From Amyelois transitella (Eukaryota; Arthropoda; Insecta; Lepidoptera; Pyralidae), in the NCBI RefSeq assembly GCF_032362555.1, contig NC_083505.1, positions 12,978,001 to 13,042,000 on the forward strand: a DNA stretch of 64,000 nt. Direction: 5' to 3'. The notes beneath the pieces are model-generated. The model was not told the origin of the DNA. It made no database searches and worked only from the letters and a program-made list of their open reading frames with translations. Positions 12,871 to 25,300 of the stretch are shown piece by piece (positions within the stretch are counted from its first letter, which is position 1; each line of letters opens with the position of its first letter). Both the position numbers and the translations under genes were made by a program.

Positions 12871-15800
12871 AGTTAAAAGTCTGTACAATTTGATTCAAAT
12901 GTTTAACTTTTTGTTGCCAACACATTATGCGTTTAATCCTGTTATAAACGATATATCATTAATTTACTTAATTTACTCGTTCTTTGCAAAAAAAGTTAAA
13001 AGTATCGTTAGCGGCATTGGAACGTATCTCATTTTACGTTTCCTTGTAAGTTTCCTTCAAAAACGAATATCAATGAAAGATAGCGGTAGAAATATGAAAG
13101 TACAATCTATTGCATGGAAAAACATAACCCTCTTTTTGCAGTCGGGGCTAAAGCGTAATGGAATAGAAATCTAGCGTGTTAACAACCTTATAGCCATGTG
13201 GAGATTCACATAAAATAAAATAAAACTATGATTATATTAAATCGATATTATCTACAAAAAAATAATAATAATTAAATAGTGGGAAAAAAAAAACAACAAA
13301 TCAGCTGCCGTCGTTATTTTTTCACAACGTTAAAACTCACTTCACTGTACGCTCAAATTTTTATATAACGCACATATATATTATTTATTTCCCAATGGAA
13401 CATTAGATTTTTATGATTTTTTTCCTATCACCAGTAGAAATCTTACAAGGTATTAAATTTTACATTACTTTTTGATTTAAGTTACTGTAGAAACTTATTG
13501 TAAAAGTGATTCCTCAACTTTAGAAAAAATCATTTAAATCCAATGTATCATTTTGAAAACAAAACTAACGTACGTCATATCAAAACTTCATTCTACAGAC
13601 GAGTCGTTACATAAAACTAGATTATAAATGGGCAAACGAACACGGGTGAAGCTATATAGCTTGTGATGTCGGCGATTGACTAGCGATAGTCACTTCAGTG
13701 AAACCGGTCAATGACTCTATACCCGGCGAGGGGACTTAACCTTGACACGTATATATATTTTTTTTATTATCATTATAATCAACTAAAGGTGGCATTTGTG
13801 CGACTTTTATGAGACTGTTGGCTCTGTCTACTCCGAAAATACGTTATATAATACATATACGTTATATCGAGTGTAAAAGGAACAGTGTTGCCATATCTTT
13901 TAGAGTTTCTACCACAAATACAATAAAAGATATAGTGTTGCCATGTTTCTACTATAGATGTCAATTTAAACCCCCCCGCGTCACACACATAAATGGGACA
14001 CCTAATTCGTTGTCGAAGACTAAAGGATTTAAGACTACGATCTTACTAGTCAGACTTTATAACGTTGAGTCGGTACGGCCGCTTTACGCCTGCTTAGTTA
14101 CGCGCGATTTCGTAAACTATAGTAACAGCCAGTAAAAAATCCAAATAATCATTATTCAAAATGTTTTAAATATGCCGGCTATTATAATCATACCTTCCAT
14201 AGCATATAAATTAAATTTCATTAACATTATTAGCCTTCTCATAATTTCTTCAAATTCAATATTTATAATAATCCATATGAAACTTATCTAAGTTTCAACA
14301 TAGCTGAGACGATATCGCGCGCAAGAATTCAGTTCCGACCGCGACATATCTAAAAAAGTACAAAATTCCCATTCCCCAAGCACTCCGCGATTCCCTGACT
14401 GACTTACAATAACTTACGTAGCCAAACATCACAACTTATGCGTGTATACATTCATATTGATCACATAATATTACCTGAAGCATTTCCTATGGTGGAGCGA
14501 ACGCTCCTTATACCAGGGAGCTTGAAGTAACAATGGAGGTCGCACTCTGATTGCTCGGATGTAAAATAATTTATTCCACAATGTTATGGCAAATAAAATG
14601 TATTTTTTCTAAATATAATTTCTTTTATCTTTGAATCATAAATACAAAAAATATTTTGAACCGATGCGAAAACAAATGTGATTATTAAAAGTGCCACTTC
14701 CATTATTACTTTCAAGCTCCTTGTAAAATATTCACTATAAACGCAGCTTAATATAGTTATAAAATCATTTAGAATTACACTATCATTCTTACAGGGAACT
14801 TATCTAAATAATATGATATAGAAAACGGCCTTAACATTAATTAGAGACGGGGTAAGAAGCCAATTTTTGGTTTATTGTATTAATGGAAATTTCCGGAAAT
14901 TACTATGAAACTCACTCGTAAAAATATAAGATCCATTTTTGATTTATGTCAAAAATATAAATCAAAGATTGTAACGATTGTTGTAATTGATAGTAATTCG
15001 AAGAAATGTCCTAATTACATAGACTTAGCGTTGTATCAACGCGTATATCACTAAATGGATAAATAAACTTCTGGAACAAATTTTCTCTTCTTGTTCCATA
15101 CTAATAAAGCGTAGGAACGAGGAATATGTTCAATACTATATCTTCGACATACCTTTTTTCCTTCCATTTTGAAACCTCCGTAAGGTTAGCATCTCGCGTG
15201 TCCTAAATGGGAGAAAAAGGCGCGTACGCACCTTATTCTTTTATGTATTTTTCTTTTCAAAAATTCACCGTTTATTTGTGAATGTTAATTATATTGTATT
15301 CCTGATCCACTATAAAACACTTTGGAAGTACGCAGTGAGAGTACACAATATATATCGCCTCTGCGTTTAACAATTTGGAATGAGACGCTAAATGCATTTA
15401 TAACTGCCTTAATATGTGATTTCAGATTATGCTGTACATATTGCCAACATTCCTTTAAATCGAGAGCATATATTTTGAGATCATCAGTACATTTCATTCA
15501 TAGTCTAGTATCAGACTTATTTCTTCCATTCTTCATTCATAGGTTAGCGCACAAATACCTACAGACAGTGAAAATACCTTATAAGTGATGTAAGTAGTGA
15601 ATTTCGATATAAAATGAAACTGATTTAAAATATTTGCTCTCAATTCGCTTTTCATTCGTATTTCCACTAAATACAATTTCATTCTCACATTATTTAAGAG
15701 ACAGCAAACCATTAATACTTTGCTTTCCAACTCTTTCAGTGTTGCCCAACAACCCTTCACTTACTCCGTGTTAAATGTACCTAATAATTTCATTAATTAA

Positions 15801-16335
15801 TGTTCGTAGTGCGCAGAGCATATGTAGAAAAACCGAATACGACATACATTTCTTTTTTGTGTACGAATTTTCGTCCTAATTATACCTAAAGTCCGTTAGG
15901 CTTTATGATATCATCATTGTATTAATTAATAATAGTTTTATCATCATATAAATTCTCCCAAAAGGGACTACGATAATGTGCCAAAAGTTCACAAATTATG
16001 TTCATAAATTACATTTTGTTCGATTGAGATGATTGAGCTATATTTTTTTTTAATTTAAAAACTGTTTTTAGCGCTAAATACTTACCGATTTAAAGTAATC
16101 TTGTCTTTCGGCATCAGCATTTAACTTTTTTTCTCGTTGGAAACACGCTCAAAATACTTAAACAAATGCAATAACTTTTCTACTATCTAACGCAATTTTT
16201 TCACTTCCCGTCTTGGAAGAATACCAGCCTAAAACTTCCCAAGAAGAGGTTCGTTATAAACATAAAGCGGTTGTGGTATTTCGTTAGTCGCATTCGGCGC
16301 GCGGGAAAATAAAAACGGTAACGTTATCGCCCGGC

Positions 16336-19300
16336 TCAGCACGGCATGTTGGCGCGAGGCAGTGGACGAACCAGGTATAGTTTTTCGCCCTGAAAAAAAA
16401 AATTGTCTATTGAACCTATTTCTCTTTTTAAACTTTTTCTTTTTTTATATAAAGCAGTAATATCCCGTGTTTAAATTAGGAATAGTAAATTCATGGCCAC
16501 AAATAGAAAAATAAATACATGAACACATATTACTGGCCAGTAAATATAAAAATAGGAATTAAGTTTAATTAGCGCCGAGTTTAGCGCTATCTACAAAAGA
16601 ATAAAGGCTTATCGCAAAATCCAAGGAAACTGTAGTTTTCAATAGCTTAAAAATACCTTTTCTTAATTATAACTGTAAGTGTAAGCATCAAATGGGTCTT
16701 AATTTTTTTTTCTAGGAGAAGCAGATCACAAAAAGAGTATTTGGTTAAATTGTCTTGTGGAGACATTACCTGCTTGTTGGTGTAGATGGGCGCGCGCTGG
16801 TAGTGCTGCACGAGCTGGTCCAGCGTCTGGAACTTCCTCTGGCCGATGCAGTACAGGCTGCCCTCCACGTGCACCCGGAAGTGCTTGTTGCGCCCCGGCG
16901 CCTTCAGGGACACGGAGAAATCGCCCACCTGGCGGTACAAACGTACATACATGTCACGTCTTACAAGCCATGAGTAAACAGTCTTGAAAATACTGCCCAT
17001 AGTTCACAAGAAGAATTCCGAGATTACTAGCGTATCGGCTTCTGCGACATCCATAAGAAAGCATCCTTTGTAAAGAGGAAATAGACGAATTTGAATTTGA
17101 AAAAAAAAAAGATAATGTCTTTTCTGAAAACTGGATCAAAATCGGTCTAACGAAACGCGAGATTGTATATCATCATCAATACATATAAGTAAAACTGAGA
17201 AGCAGTTGTTTTCGGAAGGCGGTTTATAGAGAACTAGCTGTGACCCGGCAAACGCTGTTTTGCCAATTATTTTTATATATTATTACGGAACCCAATTTTT
17301 TTCCAAAATAAAATATAGTCTATGTTACTCGTGGACAATGTAGCTTTCGAATGGTGAATGAATTTTTAAAATCGGTCCATTAGTTTTTGAGCCTATTCAT
17401 TACAACCACACAAACAAACAAACAAAGTTTTCCTCTTTATAATATTATATAGTGTAGATGAGCAGCACTGACGTTGGTCTCGGAGTCGCGGATGAGGAAG
17501 TCCCCGTCGTGGCCGTGCTGGTTGAGCAGCGCGTCGCAGGTCGCGCGCGCCACCGCGCCGAAGTACCACGCGCGCGACGACAGCGGCGCGCTGGGCCGCC
17601 CGCCGGGGGAGCTCGCCTCGCTGCGGGCATATATCATGTCACTCCTGGCTTCATTTAGTATTTTCAATTAACTCGGATTAACATCCGAGGACCAGGCCAG
17701 TCAGAAAAAGTTCTTTTCTCATCATGCCCTGGCCGAGATTCGAACCCGGGCCCTCCGGTGTCACAGACAAGCTGCGCCACAGAGGTCGTCATAAACATAG
17801 TCTAAGATCCGGCTGCAAAATCACTACGTTCATCGCGTAGTTAATCAAACTCACATTTTAACATACATTTATGAATAGGATAATACATAGATAATAGGGT
17901 GCCAATCAATAAGTGGCCGCAAGTAATTTTAATTAAATTAATGTTAATTAATTTTCCTAAAAAAATTTCGTTCACTTGTTTTTTAAATAAAATATCATCC
18001 ACATCATAGAAATGTATGTAAAGAATTCGAAAATCAATGGGTGCCGTTACACACTCGGCCGCAACTACTACGCAGCCAGGTGTAAACAGGTAATATTTTG
18101 GTCTATTTATACGTTCATGTCGTACACGCATGTTTTTTATATCAAATTAAAGCTAATTTTTTTTTTAATATGATGATATATCGCTGCCTGTGAATAAATG
18201 GCCGCAAATTAGGGTTGCTAGCTGTTAAAAACTCGAGGTATCCGAGATAAAGTGAAAGAGAGTTAGCGCGTAACGCCACTTGTTAGACAAGGATGGCGAG
18301 TACCAGCTGTGCGAGTATTTGAAGCCATTGCGCACGCGTCAATAGATTGGGTTCTCAGCCAGCGATGCTTTTTCATTTTTCTAAAATGTTAATATTACTT
18401 TTATCAACGTAATAACACTTTCAAGTTCAATAAATAAATGATATCAACAACGTTGTGTATAACGAGCTCAAAAAGAAGGTTAGCATATAAGAATAATTTA
18501 GCTGCACTGTTGAGAACCCTATCTATACGCGTGCGCAATGGCTTCAAATACTCGCACAGCTGGTACTCGCCATCCTTGTCTAACAAGTGGCGTTACGCGC
18601 TAACTCTCTTTCACTTTATCTCGGATACCTCGAGTTTTTAACAGCTAGCAACCCTAATTTGCGGCCATTTATTCACAGGCAGCGATATATCATCATATTA
18701 AAAAAAAAATTAGCTTTAATTTGATATAAAAAACATGCGTGTACGACATGAACGTATAAATAGACCAAAATATTACCTGTTTACACCTGGCTGCGTAGTA
18801 GTTGCGGCCGAGTGTGTAACGGCACCCATTGATTTTCGAATTCTTTACATACATTTCTATGATGTGGATGATATTTTATTTAAAAAACAAGTGAACGAAA
18901 TTTTTTTTGGAAAATTAATTAACATTAATTTAATTAAAATTACTTGCGGCCACTTATTGACTGGCACCCTATTATCTATGTATTATCCTATTCATAAATG
19001 TATGTTAAAATGTGAGTTTGATTAACTACGCGATGAACGTAGTGATTTTGCAGCCGGATCTCGTACTAACACGACTGACGAATTGATATTAAGATTATTC
19101 GAAAAGTAACTTTGACAACAAAAGCTAAAATAGGAGTGAATAGAAACAGCTATAAAATGAGGCGTATGTGTCAAAAAAGAACTGAATCGCCAATTATATG
19201 TAAATACTCGTATATCTTCTCCCTCCTGGCTTTAGTCCCGGTTGCAACCTCACCGCTCTGGAGAGGAGCCCAGAGTATCCATGGTTACAGGTATTGGGTG

Positions 19301-22300
19301 AGTTGAGAATTATATAAATAAATAAAGGATTACACAAATTGAGTTAGCTTCGTGTAAAAACCAACTCACCCAATCCATGGTCAAGAAATATCTCGGGCTC
19401 CTCTTTAGTGTAGTAAAGATGCAACAGATAGTTCCTGGGCACGAGGCCGGTGTGTGAGAGTGTATGTCTGTGTGTATGGTGTGGGGTGTACCTGTAGGGC
19501 TGCTGCAGGTAGTCGGCCAGCTCCTGCAGATAGTTCCTGGGCACGAGGCCGGTGTGTGAGAGTGTATGTCTGTGTGTATGGTGCGGGGTGTACCTGTAGG
19601 GCTGCTGCAGGTAGTCGGCCAGCTCCTGCAGATAGTTCCTGGGCACGAGGCCGGTGTGTGAGAGTGTATGTCTGTGTGCATGGTGTGGGGTGTACCTGTA
19701 GGGCTGCTGCAGGTAGTCGGCCAGCTCCTGCAGATAGTTCCTGGGCACGAGGCCGGTGTGTGAGAGTGTATGTCTGTGTGCATGGTGTGGGGTGTACCTG
19801 TAGGGCTGCTGCAGGTAGTCGGCCAGCTCCTGCAGATAGTTCCTGGGCACGAGGCCGGTGTGTGAGAGTGTATGTCTGTGTGTATGGTGCGGGGTGTACC
19901 TGTAGGGCTGCTGCAGGTAGTCGGCCAGCTCCTGCAGATAGTTCCTGGGCACGAGGCCGGTGTGTGAGAGTGTATGTCTGTGTGTATGGTGTGGGGTGTA
20001 CCTGTAGGGCTGCTGCAGGTAGTCGGCCAGCTCCTGCAGATAGTTCCTGGGCACGAGGCCGGTGTGTGAGAGTGTATGTCTGTGTGTATGGTGCGGGGTG
20101 TACCTGTAGGGCTGCTGCAGGTAGTCGGCCAGCTCCTGCAGATAGTTCCTGGGCACGAGGCCGGTGTGTGAGAGTGTATGTCTGTGTGTATGGTGCGGGG
20201 TGTACCTGTAGGGCTGCTGCAGGTAGTCGGCCAGCTCCTGCAGATAGTTCCTGGGCACGAGGCCGGTGTGTGAGAGTGTATGTCTGTGTGTATGGTGCGG
20301 GGTGTACCTGTAGGGCTGCTGCAGGTAGTCGGCCAGCTCCTGCAGATAGTTCCTGGGCACGAGGCCGGTGTGTGAGAGTGTATGTCTGTGTGTATGGTGC
20401 GGGGTGTACCTGTAGGGCTGCTGCAGGTAGTCGGCCAGCTCCTGCAGATAGTTCCTGGGCACGAGGCCGGTGTGTGAGAGTGTATGTCTGTGTGTATGGT
20501 GCGGGGTGTACCTGTAGGGCTGCTGCAGGTAGTCGGCCAGCTCCTGCAGATAGTTCCTGGGCACGAGGCCGGTGTGTGAGAGTGTATGTCTGTGTGTATG
20601 GTGCGGGGTGTACCTGTAGGGCTGCTGCAGGTAGTCGGCCAGCTCCTGCAGATAGTTCCTGGGCACGAGGCCGGTGTGTCCGCGGCAGTCCCGGGCGCGG
20701 AACCACTCGGGGTCCGAGGGCGGACGCTCGATGATCTCGAGGCGGTCTCCCTTCTCGAACGAGAGCTCCTGCTCGTTGTTGGACGTGAACGAGTATAGCG
20801 CCACCTGAGATGAGGATACACCATGGTTAAACCGAGTTTAATAATTTGGGTGTCCGAGTAAAAAAAACGTGAAGTAAGGTGCATAGGTGCAAATCCCGTC
20901 GCAATGCAAATTATTAATTAACTAGCTGTGCCCGCAACTTCGTCAACGTGGAATAGTTATTTTGGGCATCATTGAAGCTCGCAAGGATGAATAATTTACC
21001 CCGTTTTTTTCACATTTTCCATTATTTCTTCGCTCCTAATAGTTCCAGCTTGAAGATATATAGCCTAAAGCCTTCCTCGATAATTCAACTATTCTAACTA
21101 GTCTATTCAACACAAAAATAAATTTTCAATTCGAAACAGTAGTTCCTGAGATTAGCGCGTTCAAACAAACAAACAAACTCTTCAGCTTTATAATATTAAT
21201 ATAGATTAAAAGAGAGTGAAAATTTATATCAATTTTACATACATAAAATCGCACCTTTTTCCCGGTGGGATAGGCAGAGATCTCTTCAATTTTCCTATCA
21301 ATTTTACACAAAAATAATTTAACTTGTACCTAATACAACAGACACTTAAAATGTTTATTGTGAAATAGGAATTGTACTTACAACAATATCGAGCACGTTC
21401 TCAGCCATCGCATAAGTGTGCACGGGGTCCTCCGCGTCGCCCTCCTCGCTCGTGTAGTTCGACGGGAACCTGGAGGACAAGGCGGAAATTAGTCATTGCC
21501 GAAATATACATACATACATATAGTCACGTCTATATCTAATGCGGGAGACAGAGCCAACAGTCTTAAGAACATTGAAAAGCTACGTTCAGCTGTATGGTTT
21601 TACGATGGAAATCTAAAAGAAGAATCCCTTAGGTATTGGGATTTCTTTTTGAGGCGATAAGCTGGCAACCTGTCACTATTTAAATCTCAATTCTATTATT
21701 AAGCCAAACAGCTGAATGTGGCCTTTCAGTTTTTTGAAGACTGTTGGCTCTGTTTACCTCGCAAAGTATACGTGATTATATTATGTTATGTTTTTGGATG
21801 TCATCTTTACATCCCATTTTATCTTTATCCATTACTAGCTGACCCGCGCAACTTCGTTTGCGTGTATCCCGCTACTTCGACAAATACAGTCAACGCACCA
21901 ACACATATTGGATACTAATTTTCAATTCACAATAACTTCTCTTTCCCTTAACCGCGTTTAAAATATTAAAATGTTTTTTGGTTTCTGTGACTCTTCTTTG
22001 ATCGCCCCCCTATCAGTTTTTGGAAAAAATATTTAAGTAATGTACAGATTTTTTTTTGTCTTATATGTATAGATCAAAGTCGTAGTACCTACTTTTTAAT
22101 ATTATTTATTTTTTATGTACCGTTTTTATAGGGACGCTGCCCCCGCCGCCGCGGCCGGCCCGTACCGTGCCGCAATACTAATATCGTGATATCTCCTAAA
22201 CTATATGTCCAAATAACACACTGTAAACTGCAAAAATAATCTAAATTAAATGCTCGTGATGATGAACTTACTTATTTTGATAAGGATATATGTATTATTG

Positions 22301-25300
22301 GTTATATCACCAGTTAAACATCACCCAACGAATTAAATGTTTTTTTAATACAGAAAAGTAGTTTTTGTGACTTAAATAAAAAAGCTGGATATATGTCATC
22401 GCGGACTTTTTTGTAGAACTAATAAAGACCAATGTTTTTGCTATACATTGTTCTTACTTGTATCCAACGGTATAAGCGGCGCACGCACAAATGCAATCTT
22501 CAATTAGATTTTTTTTCTGACTTCTTGGACATAAATCGCTATAACTCAGCTAATATAGTTTCAATGTATTTCAATTATATATAAAAAACTGTCGGAGAAA
22601 ATACTCTTTCTATTAGTGAAAACCGCATCAAAATCCGTTGCGTAGTTTTCAAGTTTTATGCATACGAAGGGACTACAGACAAAATGGGCGACTTTGTTTT
22701 ATACTATGTAGTGAAGCTCCAAAGCCTTTACTCGCTGTCAGTAACTATAAGGCGAGAATATAATGAGCACTCACCATCCCGTGTGGCCCTGGTACTGCCC
22801 CCTCCACCAGCCATCGTTGCTCTTCTCCAGTATGAGGATCCTGGTGCCCTTGGTGAGCGCCAGCTCGTCGGGCTGCTGCGCCTGGTAGTTGTACTTGACG
22901 ACGGCCGTGCCCAGCGCGTCGGCGGGCTCGGGGCGCCGCGCCGCGCCCGGGGACTCCGCGCCGCCCGCACCGCCCGCGCCGCGCACCGGCGAGCTGCTCG
23001 ACGGCAGCGTCTTCGACCCGGACCCTTTCTTCACTTTCTTCTTGATGCTGGAAATTCATTGGGTTCATTACAATTGAATAAGTATCAAAGATGTTCAATC
23101 CCAGCTAATGTTATGAATTCGAAAGTGAGTTTGTTTGTTTGTTTGGTACTTCACAGGTTATATACTTTATTAATCTATACTAATATTATAAAGCTGAAGA
23201 GATTGTTTTTTTGTACGCGCTAATCTCAGGAACTACTGGTTCGAATAGTTGAATAGATCATTTATCGAGGAAGGCTTTAGGCTATATAACATCACGCTGC
23301 AATTGTTAGGACCGAAGAAATAATTGAAAATGTAAAAAAAAATTGTGGAAAATTATTCATCCTGGAGGGCTTCAATGATGCCCAAAATAACTATTCCCGG
23401 ACGAAGTCGCGGGCACAGCTAGTTTTTAATATTAACAGTCTGGAGGACATAGGGCAGCTTTCATTCTATAGTTACCGTGGTATTTGCGAAAAACTTGTAT
23501 TATTTTGTTGATGGCGCTAAATTCACTGCTTTTTGCGAATATGTGACGTTTAATTCGTTGCTTTTTGTAGATGGTTCTAATTCTGTCGCTTTTTTATTAG
23601 ATGACGTTAAATTTAAATATCGTAGCAAGAGTACGCAAAACCAACAAAATTATGTAAAAGATGTTTTATTTGCAATGGAAACATACTCAAAGGTAGCCTG
23701 TTTATCTTACATAGGATACATACATAATATTACTCTTTCCTGGAGGGGTAGGCAGCTCGGCAGTTTCAGCTACTCTTAACCTGACCTATGTCATCTTAAA
23801 AGTCAAAATTTTTCTTTCTGTTTGTTTTGATAATTTTGATGGCTGTAATATATCTCTCTCCCCGTCTCTTAAGACTTTATTCTCGTAAATAGTATCTCTT
23901 ATTTTCCAAGAAGACAATGGTTGGTATAACTAACGACAAAAACACACTCTCACTAAGGTCAAAATTATCTGCGCAGGACCCATAATTACCTGTCAAACAG
24001 CGAAGGTTTCTCCTTCTTGACATAATTGCTGGGCACGTAACCAGACTGGCTGCGAGCGTTCTGGACACGCCACCAGTGCTTCGAGTCGTCGAGGAGTAGG
24101 TACCGCTCATTCTTGCGGAGATCCAACTCCTGGGTGCCCTGTGCTGCGTAGTCATATTTGGCTACCACATAGCAGACGTCGTCCTGGAAAAGAGAAAGAG
24201 TTCATTTAGTACTTACTCAGAGTAACTTCAAGTAGTTTCATTAGCTTCTTTATTATCTTGAGTGCATTTGACCTCAGTATGCCTGATTTAAAATTCCCAT
24301 TAAAAAAATATTATGTTATATTACACACTGCCTTGAAAAGTTCCTTAAGACATAATGATATATATATACACACATATATTACATAAATATATATATATAT
24401 AAATATACAAACTCATATATAAATATCATAAACCATTTGCGTCATCACATCACAAGAACATTGGCAACCTGGCTTGAAGATGCATCAAATAGCACACAAA
24501 CCAGGAAGCTAAACAAATAATCCATTTTACTTAATGCAAAAACAAACCCAAAGTGAAACAAATAAAATAAATAAAAAAAAAAAAAAAAAAAAAAAAACCT
24601 AGATCAATCAAAATACTTTAATTTGTGAATGTGTAAAGTCGTCGGTGGTCGAATCAGCAAGGTGCCCGGTTAAAATGCGTGATGCGCAGAAAGGCACAGC
24701 TTCAAATCCCACCTCATCCATGTCCACCAATGTATGTATATCAATTTGAATACCAACTGATGCTTTAACGGTGAGGGACAATATCGTGAGGAAATCTGCA
24801 CAGGCAACTAGATGTGTAACCATGGATCCAATAAGCATAAGGTTTACCGCAAAGTTTGCGGAAGTCTGATGGGGGTCGCTTGGTGTAAAAACCTGACTTA
24901 CCCAATCTAGGATCCATGGATAGAGGCATACCCCGGGCTCTTATACAGAAAGGTGAGGATGCAACTGGGTCTAGAGCCAAGAGGAAGAAGACTTTTAATT
25001 GTGAAAAATGGTGACAGATTACTTTACTTTAAATTAGTCCTTGAATCTCTATTTATCTTAAGACTGATTTTGAGTGATGGTTACTTTATTAAAAGGATTT
25101 CGTTTTGGCCTATTTTTAATATGTGCATGAACAATAGATATATCAATTGTTTACTTTATAAATCACTTGATTCGATACCTACATAATATTCTCTTCAGCT
25201 AAAAAGAGCATACTTAGTCATTAAAGTTTAGTAATTTTATGTTATGCTAGTGTATTATTTCTTGTATTAAACTGTCATAAATGTACTTGGAGCAAAACAA

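Larger units (their letters stand above)
9416..16335. other. Intergenic span, no gene seen
   Basis: AT-rich sequence between the CFAP97D1-like start and the NCK stop. Open frames are short and show no coding character. Part may be NCK 3'UTR. Recognisable contents are a tRNA-derived SINE (12045-12175) and a family A repeat (12648-12870). Confidence 0.6.

Noticed and set aside
17841..19025. Two identical 96-codon frames as a duplicated gene
   Set aside because: They are mirror copies within the palindrome arms. No codon bias or family is recognised, and the identity is explained by the inverted repeat.
19454..20734. Long open frame (426 codons) on the plus strand, and shifted minus-strand frames of 433 and 524 codons
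   Set aside because: All come from the 102-bp array, whose period is a multiple of three, so every frame lacking a stop in one unit stays open. Only the frame continuing SH3-3 is meaningful.
22684..23223. 179-codon plus-strand frame
   Set aside because: It is antisense to the SH3-2 exon of NCK and extends into a family C element.
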